From positions 1 to 21,387 of the forward strand of contig DF237912.1 of assembly GCA_000708835.1 (NCBI GenBank): a DNA stretch of 21,387 nt. Reading direction: 5' to 3'. Numbering within the stretch: the first letter of the stretch is position 1; each line of letters starts with the position of its first letter. The notes beneath the pieces were generated by a model, which ran no database searches, had not been told where the DNA came from, and saw only the letters and a list, made by a program, of their open reading frames with translations. The DNA is from Klebsormidium nitens (taxonomy: Eukaryota > Streptophyta > Klebsormidiophyceae > Klebsormidiales > Klebsormidiaceae). The translations under genes were made by a program, and so were the position numbers. Below, piece by piece: positions 9,222-19,211 of this stretch.

Positions 9222-11418
9222 TCACGCCTCACTCGGAGCTGCTTCGACGCCGAACGCTCGAAGCAAGTCCTCGAAGTCCGTCTCCTCGATGTCCGGCAGA
9301 TCAATGTCCAGGAGAGTTGGATCGGGGCTCAGAAGGTCGGGCGACGCCATATCGTCGTCGTTCGGAACCATATTGGGCACGAGGTTTGCAGCTGGCTCCT
9401 GCAATGTGAATCCAGGACGGAACTGTCAGATACGGAGACGAAGCGCGTCCGTCTGATTTGACGGCCGCCCACGACGGATAATGTTCAGAGTCAACGAGTG
9501 CGGAGAACAAGGGAGCGGTTGATCTGGCGTGGAATTTCTACCCTTACACACAGTGGCAGTCCGGCCACCCGCCGCTACCCGTTCTTCCGCTGTTCGAGCG
9601 CTAACGGAAGCTTGTAAAAGTCTACCCACTAACTTCGAGGCTTGGAGGCTGCTGTGATTCCAGAGGTGTAGTCGAAAAGTAGATGTGAAAAGACTCTGTG
9701 CTTGAAGATTTAACGATTCCCTGATATCGGTGGTTCCTTTGAGCAGAATGAGGATTGCAACCGACGGCCAGATTTCACGAAAACCAGAAGGAGAAAACGG
9801 GGTCTGGAAGCTCAAGCTTTTCTCACCGGGAATGCGGCCAGCATGTGTGCGAAGCACGCCTCGAGGCGGGCGCGTGTGGCGGTGTTGCAGGCAGCGGTCC
9901 CCGGGTTGACGAAGTATGTGTCCAGGTACGCCTTCACCGTAGTGTATAGCGATTGGTTGGCAGCGATGAGCGACAGAAAGAAGTCCAACGCTTCCCACAG
10001 ACCTTCCTGCCTCAGGTCCTGTGCGCGCGATGCACCAGGGGACAGGTCGCCCCACGTGATCTGCGTTACGAGGGGATAGGTAGTCAGGAACAAAGGCAGG
10101 CCCGGCACTGAAAGCAGGCCCCCGTATATCTACGAGAAACGAGGACACCTGGAAATCTTTAGCCCGGGTTGAAAGTTTGTCGCCCATTATGAAGTGGGCC
10201 AGTTCCCGGGGGTCCATACCAACGCCACGACGAAACACCTCTTCTTGAAACAAGCTTTCGAGCCGGGTCGTCAAACAAAAGACACCTTCAAGACTACTAT
10301 TACGTTCATTTTCTGCTTCACGCGGGTTTTGAGTCAGTAGGTTCTTTTTAAGCTACCGGACATGCAATATTTGTTCGAGGTTAAAAACGAAGAGCCAAGT
10401 ATGTGCGTCTCTGCTTTGGTGGGTGAAGAAGCGCAACAGGGTGCTATCTTTCTATGTGCGAGTCATTGAGTATCAATTTGACGAAAAAGTTTGATTGAAA
10501 AACAGCTGGCCTGGAGAACCAATCGAGCCAGCTTTCACCGTTTCAGCGACGGCAACTTTAAAATCGAGGGATTTGGAGTAGTTCTGATACTACACCAAGT
10601 TAGGCAGTGCTTTCAGGAAAGCCTTATGTAATGAGCAGGTTAAACAGAGCGGATTGGGTCCGACCTTTCTGAAACGCTTATTGGACGAGACGCCACCGCA
10701 GAGGAATTCGTTGACTGCATTGTACAGAGCCACGGCCACACACTGCAGGGATGTGGTGTTGCTGACGCCTCCATGGAAGATCTCCTTCGCAATTTTCAGA
10801 TTGCCTGTGGCTGGGTCAGTGACAGCGATGGGCCTGCAGCAGCATTATGGTGTGGTCAGCGCGCAGATTGTCACGTGCACCCAATGAACAGATTATTCTA
10901 AGCAGGACTACGGAAGCATATATGGGGCCCTACAATGATCAAGGCAATAGCTAGAGCTTCCGGCTATATGCGCAAATGCGCACGTGGGGCCAACCTTGTA
11001 TGGATTCATGATTCCTCCGACCTGAAGAGCACCTTTGAAGATTTGCTCTTTCGCATGACAACCCGTGCCCATGTTTGTCAAAAGTGACGCGCACAACAAT
11101 CATGATCGATCAGTGACTAGTACGACCAGCAGTGGCGCGGTTACTGGAGCGCTATTCTCATCTACATCTGTACATGGCCCAGATTGACTCCGCAAAGCTA
11201 GCCCCAATGAACTGCTCTTGACACAATGCTGATTGTTTTCCGACTCACCCCTTCTGAAGAGCCTTGACAATCTCGTCCCGAGCTGCTGGAACGAAGTTCC
11301 TAAGCTCCTCGTTACTCAGATCAGCGCGCACGAGGTTTTGTGCCTGCAGCGCTGGCACTAGTAGAACGTCCCTGAGTGTTTTCAGGAAGAGAAGGTCGCC
11401 GCCTCGAGCACCTGCCAT
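9222..11418 (-). CDS. Gene M: unrecognised 317-residue protein, five exons
   Basis: Exons on the minus strand: 11418-11249, 10833-10665, 10352-10149, 10060-9827 and 9398-9222 (954 nt with stop). Junction phases are 2, 0, 0 and 0, all consistent, and no stop interrupts the frame. The start is the ATG at 11418 in a good context (GAAGAAATGGCA), with an in-frame TGA seven codons upstream. Residues 1-57 are helical and Leu-rich (GDLLFLKTLRDVLL). Residues 57-113 hold GPIAVTDPATGNLK and SLQCVAVALYNAVNEFLC. Exon 3 holds TTRLESLFQEEVFRR. Exon 4 holds EGLWEALDFFLSLIAANQ, VKAYLDTYF and LEACFAHMLAAF, probably helical. The last exon is strongly acidic (LLDIDLPDIEETDFEDLL), like an activation or docking tail. 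I see no signal peptide, membrane segment or catalytic motif, and I do not recognise the family. Exons 1, 2 and 4 recur in gene P, which supports them strongly; exons 3 and 5 rest on splice sites and phase alone. Confidence 0.72.
10061..10148 (-). other. 88-nt intron 3 of gene M
   Basis: Donor TTCCAG|GTGTCC and acceptor CCCCTCGTAACGCAG|ATC, preceded by a pyrimidine-rich tract with a CTGAC branch-like motif. Removing it joins DFQ to ITWGDLSP in phase 0. The acceptor aligns with the exon 4 acceptor of gene P (GGAGCAG|CTG). Without this intron the two halves are in different frames and would look like a frameshift. Confidence 0.65.
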
Positions 11419-11449
11419 TTCTTCTAGTTCCTTTGGTCAGAAGAGTTTA

Positions 11450-11541
11450 CTGATGAAGAGTGTTCTGTGAATTTGGAGCCGGGCTGGCTTTCTAACTGAT
11501 GAAGAGTATTCTGTGGATTTGGAGCCGGGCTGGCTTCCTAA
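11450..11541. repeat. Two tandem 46-bp units just upstream of gene M
   Basis: Units 11450-11495 and 11496-11541 each begin CTGATGAAGAG and contain TTTGGAGCCGGGCTGGCTT; they differ at only a few positions. They lie 32 bp upstream of the gene M start codon, in its presumed 5' untranslated region. The minus strand stays open across both units (KPARLQIHR repeated) until TGA just before the ATG. Confidence 0.75.
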
Positions 11542-11595
11542 CGTCTGCTTGTCGCGATCGAAAGTGAGCAGTGGGGCTGAAGCGAAGCACGTTTG

Positions 11596-11603
11596 ATTTA
11601 TAT
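11596..11603 (-). promoter_or_regulatory. Candidate TATA box for gene M
   Basis: ATATAAAT on the minus strand lies about 180 bases upstream of the gene M ATG. Transcription from about 30 bases below it would put the 46-bp tandem repeat in the 5' untranslated region. The motif is short and could be chance. Confidence 0.3.
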
Positions 11604-12018
11604 GATGCCTTGGGAGAACGCCGATAGGAAGAGTGGAAGAGAGAGCAGTGCAACAAGTTGGCCTGGCAGTCTGGCAGCCGGCTTGGGCAGCCAGCCGTGG
11701 ATATACCGTCATGGGCCGACCGTGGGCGGCTCGAGATTCGCGACAGACCGTACGGTACAGGCGGTCTGCAGATCTGAGAAATGGCTGGGGGACAAGGCTC
11801 TTTGCTGTCACCAGCGTCCATCTTGTTAACGTCAATCGAACGGACGGTTCAAATCGCCTCGAAAAATCTCATACCAGAGGTCCTGATCACATGGCAGGTC
11901 CTAGGTGCAAACAGCTAAAGCCCGAATTGCACTCTCAGACTTGGCTTCATTAGCTGACGATCGGACGGCTGTCACAGCGTTTCGGCCATCGGAGCGGGTC
12001 TGCGGTCTTCCTTTGTAG

Positions 12019-12218
12019 ACCGTACCAATTATTCGATTGGGCAACAATTAAATACTCATTGACTTGCCCAAAAATCTGGATTGAAAATAAATTCCAATTA
12101 AAAATTTGCAGATCAATTTGCCCCGTAATAAAACAAAATAAATGGATAAATGCAGCTGCCCAAAATCCCTGAAATTATTTATTGGGCAAAATCTGTCCAT
12201 CCGGACAATTGGTACGGT
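12019..12218. mobile_element. MITE-like element, about 200 bp, 12-bp terminal inverted repeats
   Basis: ACCGTACCAATT at 12019-12030 is the exact reverse complement of AATTGGTACGGT at 12207-12218. The interior is strikingly AT-rich, while the downstream flank is GC-rich. The 9-mer ATTGGGCAA occurs at 12036 and 12181, with the complementary TTGCCCAA at 12064. It encodes nothing. TAG flanks the left end and follows two bases after the right end, so a short target-site duplication is possible but not clear. Size, ends and composition fit a non-autonomous DNA transposon. Confidence 0.6.
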
Positions 12219-12601
12219 ACTAGCCGCGTCGCGGGCCGTGGTCCGTCACGCGCTCCCTAACTTTAAGTCCGTCAGTACCGTCGTCGTGGGCCGTCGCAAT
12301 TCGTTTCGTTAATGCCGTACGTTGGACACGTGGCTCCGGTCGTGGAGCGCGGGCCGCGGCCCAAGCCCGGTCCACCTGGGCTGGCATAACCTGTCCACCT
12401 GGGCCGTGGCCCGTACGTCCGGCTGTGGACCTGCCAATGGTTCGTGGAGGGAACAGCCTGGCAAAATGATAACGGATTCTCTTGAAACCCTCCAAGAAAA
12501 CTCAGTCGGGGATCATCACTGGGATAGAAGTATGGTTTCAAGACTGAGAATTTGAAGTGGTTCTTGGCCGGTCGTTGAGCTACCGGTTTGAATCTGTCAA
12601 C
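12219..12601. other. GC-rich segment rich in GGGCCGTGG and CCGTC motifs
   Basis: Directly right of the MITE the base composition jumps to GC-rich. GTCCACCTGGGC occurs twice about 23 bp apart (12370 and 12393), and GGGCCGTGG/GGGCCGCGG variants recur. No coherent frame was found. Confidence 0.4.
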
Positions 12602-12757
12602 CTACAAAGGCAACAAAGCATTAACCCAGGATCGTCCACTCCCCCAGCTAGAGAGGCTTGGCCGCGTTGGCGCGAGCCGCCGAACAGATTCGAGCACAGC
12701 GAAGCGCACCTGGGCCTCAGACTCAGAGTCACAGTCAAGACTTTGAAGCTCGTCCAT
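12602..12757 (-). CDS. Small 51-residue ORF or exon
   Basis: ATG at 12757 to TAG at 12602 encodes MDELQSLDCDSESEAQVRFA, VLESVRRLAPTRPSLSSWGS and a short tail. It has an acidic N-terminus followed by an amphipathic-looking helix, a more protein-like composition than the overlapping plus-strand frame. An in-frame TGA lies shortly upstream, so it starts at this ATG or just after an acceptor. It could be an exon of an otherwise unseen minus-strand gene. No family is recognised. Confidence 0.25.
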   Translation of the reverse strand: MDELQSLDCDSESEAQVRFAVLESVRRLAPTRPSLSSWGSGRSWVNALLPL

Positions 12758-13106
12758 GAAACAGAAACTTCAACGAAAGACAACAGTCACAATCTGAAGA
12801 GTAGCTAAGGAGGCAACAGCCTGCACTGACAAACATGCTGCGCTTTGGGACCTAATTGAGCTTCAAGTTCCTACCTACTATCCTCCGCGTGCAATTGTGC
12901 TTTGAACTGAAGGTTCAGAGCTCCGCTTCACAGCTTCATAGCTTGGTCACATTGGTGGTAGTCTGCATGGGACGCCTTGCAGAAACTTATGTATCCTGCA
13001 GCAAGTAGAGAGCTTGGCAAATAGCGGGCTCTAGTGCTTGGACTCATTCAATTCCGCATAAATTCCTCGCCTCTGAAATAACAAGAGCTTTTCAAACCCG
13101 ATATAG
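12758..13106. other. Presumed upstream region of gene G
   Basis: No gene was recognised. A weak CATAAAT lies about 50 bases upstream of the gene G ATG. No clear TATA box or upstream frame is present. Confidence 0.35.
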
Positions 13107-15716
13107 ATGGCATCGAGCGGCAGTGGTACCAAGGATGTGCGAAAGTCGCCCTCAAAGGAGCAGCGGGACAAGTGGCGGGAAGGAGTTCCTTATCTTGTCC
13201 AACTATACTTTGAGAGGTGGGGGAGCAATGACCCTTTGGCTGTTACTGATAAATCTGGCCTTGAGAAGCTGATAGAGAGAAATTGGCGGAAATGTGGTGC
13301 AGGGGAGGGGTGCAGGTGCGAGGAGATTTGTGAGCACCTCCTGTGGCCATCTTCGTGTCCTATCAGTTACGCCCATAGTGTGGCAGAATGCGCAATAGAT
13401 CCCGACGAGAAGACGAGGTACCAGAAGATCTTCTTGGATGCTGTGGATGCGCTCCAGAATGGGGAAGCAATTGGGCAAGGTACGCACCTCTATCCTGAAT
13501 CGATATCGAAAAAGTCTCTGCTTGTGAATGATCTTGGATCAGGATTTGACAAAGAGGGGCTTTATGGCTGAGATAAGCAGCAAACAATGGGCTGGAAGAC
13601 TTCTTCACCATCATAAAGGTGGGACCTTTGACCTCTCAAAACATGATATTGCTGTAGCCAGCAATCGCAATGGGTTTCGTGACACCCCTACTGGACAATA
13701 GAGGGGCAAGGGCAATTTGTTGGTCATGCTTGCTTGCATAAGATCCATCAAGCTCTTAGCTTGTCAATCTGTAGCTGGAACAACAGATGGTGCATGGATG
13801 TCATGCATAGGCTTGACGAAATCAAGATCTGAGCTGCCTGGAGAGACTTGTTCAGTCCTACATTTTGTGCTAGAGATGCTTCTTGCTGAGGTTTAAAGCT
13901 GGGCATTGAAGTGTTTGGCAAGTGCACCTGGTGAAAAAGTGACTTGAAAGACGCGCAAGCATTCTCAATGACAGGCCATGACATTGCCAAAGAATAGCAG
14001 TCCCATTCTTGCTGTTTTGCTATTTGTGTAACCCTCTTGCAGAAGTGAAACAAGGTGTAATGTTCCAACAGAGCAATCCAAAGTGCTGAAGATTTGGGTT
14101 ACGCAACAGAGATTGATGCACTTCAGCGCAGGATTGAAAGCTTTGTCAGACAAACGGCACAAGTGTAATTCAATAGATGTTATCAGAGGGCCAGTTTCTT
14201 CCAAAAGAGACAACATCTCATATTCCCATATCAAGAAAGTGTGAAAGAGCTTTCAGCACCTTCTTTGCACCAGTTTGCGCAGGCTCAAGCGTTGTGTTTT
14301 GCAGGATCCAACAACTATGTCCAGGATGGTGCATGCCCCTTGCAAAAGGTGCACAGCGAGCTACTTGTCAAGATGCCTCGGCACAGGAAAAGAAAGGGGG
14401 ATAGTCTTGCCGAGTCAAACCCCAGAAGAGAAAGGACACGGGGATCGGCAGAGGGCTTGCCGGAATGCTCGCCAGGTGGGAGCTCTGAGCAGAACCCTGG
14501 AGCCAGTAGTGTGCGGTCGACAGGGATCCTCAGCATACCCTCCAGCAGAGCAGAGTTGCCTTCGGGTCTGCCGTCAAACCCATGCCCTGAAGCAACGGTC
14601 AGGCACTCGGTTAAGATGGCGGTGTTGAGTGCATTGTGGGACCCCAGCAAGGACGCCAGATATGTTATCATGAACCAGTTCTGCGAGCTGGGAGATCCGC
14701 GGGCAAACTGCAAGTTGCGGGAGGCTCTGCGAAGCTGGGACTTGGATGGGGTAAGTTTTGGAGGCCCGAATGGCATCTCATATGCTGTGTTGCGGGGTGG
14801 CGGGTCTGATCAACTGAGTTGGAGACGCCACCTGAGAGCTGTACCTTAGGGAACTGCGAAGGATTCTACATCAGTCAAAAGCTTGACTTGGGCTGGTGCC
14901 TAGGGCAGGTTTGAAAGTTGCCTTTCTCTATGCATTGGCTTTCTACACAGTCGGTTTTCCAGGCCCCAGTCCAATTAACAATCATCATCGTCTATCCTTT
15001 AAAATGTACGTGAGGATTTGTGTATATGAAATGGATGCCAGATCTGCAAAGTGTTATTCTGCAGGTCCTAACTCCCAACGACCAGAGCAGCCCGGAGCGT
15101 CAGATCATGTATCTTCTCTGGGACTGCAAAGACAAAGACGAGAAGCGCGGCTGTACAAGTTGGGACCTTGTAGCGAACAAGGTTGTCAACCCGACGGAGG
15201 CCAAGGCTAAAAGTCACGACATAGCGCTGGGTGTGCTCGATGCCTTTGAGCCCCTCTCACCTAAAGAACTGCGGCCTGATGATGCCATGGGCCAGCTTGT
15301 TCCCCATGGGAGATCTGGGGAGCCGGACTCGTGGGGAGGTTCGTTTGGCGGGGGAGGAAACCTTTCAGAGCAGAGCTCCGGCAGTTTCTTCTTTGACGTG
15401 CTTGGCAGTGGCTCTTTCCAACCGCCCGGGTCTACAGAGGGTTATTCGGCGGCATTGAGCTCGTCAGTGCCGGGAGCCGTGCTTGACAGTGCGGACGTGG
15501 GGAGTGTGAGTGGGAAGTCCGTCGTGCTTGACGGTGAGCAACAGGGGGCTTCCAAATCAGGGGAAGACATTCTGGCGCATGGTTCGGCTGTCCCGGGAGA
15601 GTTCCCCAGAGGAAACTTCTCTGAGAAGCACCTACAGGCCCCCCTGTCGAGACAAGCATCTGAGGAGGGCGGGAGGTACGATGGAGCAAGAACCGAGAGG
15701 ACAGACAAGGATGCCG
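13107..15716 (+). other. Well-supported first three exons of gene G
   Basis: This part of gene G deserves more trust than the rest. The ATG opens a 124-codon exon ending at donor G|GTACGC. The 825-nt intron ends at TTTTGCAG|GATCC in matching phase 1. Exon 2 ends at GATGGG|GTAAGT, and exon 3 starts after ATTCTGCAG in matching phase 0. Exon 3 then stays open for 217 codons to G|GTGAGG. If the later exons were wrong, reading through that donor would end the protein at a stop at 15761-15763, giving HPCSFVNTCMS as C-terminus. The composition moves from folded (exon 1) to basic (start of exon 2), folded again (end of exon 2, start of exon 3) and then Gly/Ser-rich, a common layout for a nuclear regulatory protein. 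That role is inference. Confidence 0.62.
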
Positions 15717-18700
15717 GTGAGGAAGGGCATCCTTGTTCGTTTGTAAACACTTGCATGTCCTGATGATTGATTGCAGTCTTGAGCAGAGCTCCGTTAGGGC
15801 AGGTTCTGTATATGCAATAAGAGGATCAGAGCTCTGTGAGGTATCTCAGTTAGTAATGGCACTTGGGCAACTTGTGGAAATAATGCCACCACGTCTATCT
15901 ATGTGGCTCAATCTGCACTTCTTTCTGCAGTGTTTGTGCACTTTGAAACTCAGCGTTGATGATTCTCCAGATCGCGGCCACGGATCATCGGAGCAGGCAG
16001 TTTGCGAGAAGCAACTCACTTTTTGCGCAGCGGGGACCAAGCCCTCTCCATCTACGTGTAACTCCTGCACCGGTGTCAGTGGATCCGGAGTGAGTCTTGG
16101 AATAGGTTTATCAGACAGCTCCGTTACGGTGTCTGCTTCATTACTTGGTCTGCTTGCTCCACTATCGACAAGGTCCTTGTTGGATATCAGGATTTCATTT
16201 GTTGCCGTCTACCAAGCAGAGTCCTGAGTGAGGGACTTGTAGAAAGTTCGGGACTGCAAAAATTTGAGGAGCAGAAGACAAGAAGCTTGTATGTTCAGAA
16301 TGGACAAGCTGCAGTCGGTTGGAGTTTATCGATCTGAGTCGAAAAGAGTACTCTGTGAAACTTCGATGACTAGCTTGGAGTTGGCACTTTTTCTCGATTG
16401 ATGTTTCTTTGCGGCGCTCTTTGCTTTGACTCGAGCCTTGAGGCTCGAGCCCTCTTTCAGGGACTTCCGGAGCTTGCTTGAAAGCACGACGATTGGGGTG
16501 TAAGTTGGTCTGCATGTTCTTCAAACTGACCTTTGGACGTACCGGTGCATGAAAGGTAGTTAGTGATTTCGTTATTCTTGTATACTTCTCAAAGCTGACA
16601 TGCACTCGAGTGGGTTATGGTGGCGGCTCGAAGTGCTGTTTTGCTAGCCGTGTTCATTGTTCATTGCAACAACTTTTAACAGAAGTTCTATTGCGCTGCA
16701 TCTTTATATTGTAGGGTTGAAGTTGTACAATCCAGAAAGAGCAGTAACCATTTTCTCTCGATGCAGGTAGCTGATTCTTCCCTGGTTCGCTGTAGCGACG
16801 GCGTAGAGTTAGGCATCCCGGCACTTGCAGAGGAGAAGGGGGCGCCACAGACTGCGATGAGTATTAGCAGCGCTGCTTCCCGGACCACCACGTAAGGCAG
16901 CGCTTCGTTGCTCTGCAGTGAATCTCCTTCCGACCAGTACGGCGATAGCTTCGTTTGAAGGTAGAAAGCTCTTGAAATATGCTTTCGTCGAATTCAATGC
17001 ATACCGTGCTTTCTCTGCCCGCTGATCAATACAGGCAAGCCGTGGACTGACAAGAAACAGAAAATCTGCAACTTGTTGAAGACCTCAAAAGTCAGGAGAC
17101 TCGGACGTGAGGTCTCGTCAGCTGGCTGGAATAGGGTCTGCTAAGCGAAGGGGCAGAGATCGGGTAGCAATTCTACGACTCACTGTTCTATGATGTTGCT
17201 GACGTGTACTTGATCAGAGCACTGTGCCTGATTTGCAGCTCCGACGTCCTACATGACGGAAAAGATGGTGCAGCAGGTTTCCGAACCGGGAACGGCGCCC
17301 AGAGTGATGGAAGCCCTGGCTCGAGGTGAGACTGCATGTTTGATGTGCGAGGGCATCACTTCTGCTTTGGAGCGGTACAAAAACGTTCCTTGGAAGACTC
17401 TGTTGCCGCTTGCGCCTGATGATCTGCCTTAGCCGTTGTCTGAATGCAGACTAGAGCGCTTGAGTTGGCACGCCTGCGAGGCTCCTTCTGTCGAAAAATT
17501 GCATTGGGTTGCATAGATTGCAGCTTTCATTTGACGGCTTATTGGCTGTCGGCTAGTCGCTCCGCCCTCAGCAATTGCCGCGACGACCTACCCACCGACC
17601 TCCGCTTTCAGTGGCACGCCTTCTCAAACCGCCTCCGAGTCACTCTCATCCGTACTCCCACCGGCAGTCTCTCCCATCAGCACTTTCTCGCAAGAGAGGC
17701 CCGGTCCCTTTCCCAAGGGAACTTCTTGCCGCTCGGGAGGTGAATACCGATTCTTTTTTCTTATCTGCACAGAGCGTCCCCGCCGTCATCCCAGGGAAAT
17801 CACTGCGGACGCCTCGGCTCGCAGGCCAATGCCAGCGTCGAGACCCGGACAGTCTCGGCAAACCATACCGAGCCCCAAAAGGGGAACACATTTGAGCGTC
17901 CAGAGACGATCACCGGCGGGCCGCTGGTTCGTCAAAGCCGCGATGCTGAGCGAGTGTGTACGAGCAAAGCAGTGCAAAGAAAGGCAAGTGGGCAAAGTCC
18001 AATTAGGAGCGGACAGGCGGAGGCACGCTTCGACCGCACCGGACTGGCAGAAGTGCTCACGAAGCTAGAACTCTCCAAAGAGACGACACCCAGGTGAGCG
18101 GGGCGAGCAAGGGTGCTACGGAAGTTTGGCATTGCTTGTCGCTCACAGGAAAGCCTTTGAAAGGCTTTCGTTCCCTTGTCTCAAGCGAACCAGTGACATA
18201 TGCTACACACCCAAATCCTCGAGATCGAGTGCGGTCTTTGGGTGACGTCTTAAAAGAAAGCGAGCGGCATTTATGACACAAAGATGCGAAGTGCCTGACG
18301 GGCGCAACCTTTTCCCCGCATTTCATGTAGACTTCACCTCTTCGATGGCCGTTCTTCGCTGCCGTCCTTAGCGTGCTTTTCTAGAAGTCGTTCTTTCGAG
18401 CGGAAAGACACAACACACCGTCCTCTATCTTTAACTTCTAGCAGAAATTAGTTTTGTCATGCTTTGCTTTGCTTTCTTACTCTTGTGATACAGGGACCAA
18501 ATTTATCTCTTCTATGTTCTCAAATCTGCAAGCCCTTCCCGTACTTTTGGGGAGAGAATCTGGATCCGAAGGCCAAGCACTCCTGCATTTTCCAGACTAA
18601 CGCCCGAGGAGCCCGAGACGGAGCGGCAGCTGCGCAGGCACGATTGCAAGGTTCGCGCGCTGTCTCCTAGCAGACTGGCGGAGGCGGAGGCGGAGCGCGC

Positions 18701-19032
18701 GTACGCACTCGCCGTGCACCAGAAGCGCGAGCTCACGCACACGGTCGAGCAGGAGGATCCCGATCAGGAGCGTGCGGCGGAGGAAGTTGCGGAGAAGGGA
18801 CGCCAGGAGCGGGTCGCAGTGCAGCAGCAGGCGGCAGAGCACGAGGAGGTACGTCTTTTGCCAACGCAGGAGAAGCCTTGTTCCGAGGCTTGAGCTAATT
18901 GGTGCGGGGTCTGGAGAGTTTGGGCTCGAAGGTCTACGCGTTTGGTAATAGAGATTTGATGGTCTCGGCAATTTGTCGCGAAGACTTGATGGGGCACAAA
19001 GGCAGGCGGCAGAACCAGGGCGCTTAGATTGA
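13107..19032 (+). CDS. Gene G: unrecognised 878-residue protein, 11-exon model
   Basis: Modelled exons: 13107-13479, 14305-14750, 15065-15716, 15777-15802, 15931-16089, 16767-16891, 17239-17325, 17572-17739, 17773-18093, 18596-18848 and 19006-19032 (2637 nt, all phases consistent, ends TGA). Exons 1-3 are the firmest. Residues 63-84 hold a Cys cluster (C63, C69, C71, C75, C84) with H77, possibly metal-binding. Two copies of a weakly similar module, LLW..C..VA..[VI][ND]P.E...I.L..[VL]DA, lie near residues 78-116 and 290-334. RHRKRK (150-155) and PRRERTR (164-170) resemble a bipartite nuclear localisation signal. Residues from about 340 to 785 are Ser/Gly/Thr-rich and probably disordered. Residues 786-870 are a charged helical region (RLAEAEAERAYALAV, ERAAEEVAEKGRQERV). 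Exon 10 recurs in gene P. Doubts: exon 4 is only 26 nt with a weak GTTCTG donor; the intron before exon 9 is 33 nt; exons 7-8 are open in a second chain (PTSYMTEKMVQQV, then IAATTYPP). It could be two genes, 13107-about 15800 and 16767-19032. Confidence 0.45.
15777..15802 (+). other. Possible 26-nt microexon of gene G
   Basis: The segment between GATTGATTGCAG and GTTCTG reads VLSRAPLGQ once the split codon from exon 3 is included. Its length converts phase 1 from exon 3 into phase 0, the only phase in which the next exon (15931-16089) is open. That fit is the only evidence; the donor GTTCTG is poor, and a read-through to TAA shortly after would instead end the protein. Confidence 0.3.
16430..16449. 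repeat. Short inverted repeat around a Ser/Arg-poor intron segment of gene G
   Basis: CTCGAGCC (16430-16437) and GGCTCGAG (16442-16449) are separated by TTGA. Arms are 8 bp. It lies in the long intron between modelled exons 5 and 6; no function is proposed. Confidence 0.35.
18154..18174. repeat. Short inverted repeat with 10-bp arms
   Basis: GAAAGCCTTT and AAAGGCTTTC flank a single G, in the intron between modelled exons 9 and 10 of gene G (position approximate to a few bases). No T-run follows; role unknown. Confidence 0.35.
18596..18848 (+). other. Charged helical exon of gene G, shared with gene P
   Basis: The exon is 253 nt, with acceptor CATTTTCCAG and donor GAG|GTACGT. It reads LTPEEPETERQLRRH, then LAEAEAERAYALAVHQKREL, then ERAAEEVAEKGRQERVAVQQ. 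Glu, Ala, Arg and Gln dominate, with no Pro after the first third except one DPD, so a long helix or coiled coil is likely. The same module lies at 21092-21271 in gene P (AVHQGRELAQRAEQEE, ERAAQEVAKKELQERVAELQ), followed by a similar intron. After this exon gene G has only an eight-residue tail exon (AAEPGRLD). Confidence 0.68.
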
Positions 19033-19211
19033 AGCTCACCGGCCTCTATACAACCTTCAGAGTCATGTTACAAATGTTTAAGATGTGCTCGCCTCAGCCC
19101 CTACTTGCGGCAAGGCAATAAAGCAGTCAGCTCCAATTGCCAGCTCGCCACGTCGCAGCACCGATCGCTGCTCAGTGAGCTCTTCGACCACTCGGACCAC
19201 CGGCGGTAAAT

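Noticed and set aside
9426-10274. 282-codon minus-strand ORF taken as one continuous protein
   Set aside because: Only its first part (exon 3 of gene M) is coding. The strong acceptor at 10061-10063 and the alignment to gene P put exon 4 in another frame.
11840-11862. tRNA T-arm-like GGTTCAAATC
   Set aside because: No matching acceptor stem, D-arm or anticodon arm is found around it.
14315-14776. 153-codon minus-strand ORF
   Set aside because: It is a shadow of gene G exon 2, which is joined in phase to exons on both sides.
15733-16227. 164-codon plus-strand ORF as a separate gene
   Set aside because: Only 15931-16089 has splice borders and good composition; the first part reads like intron.
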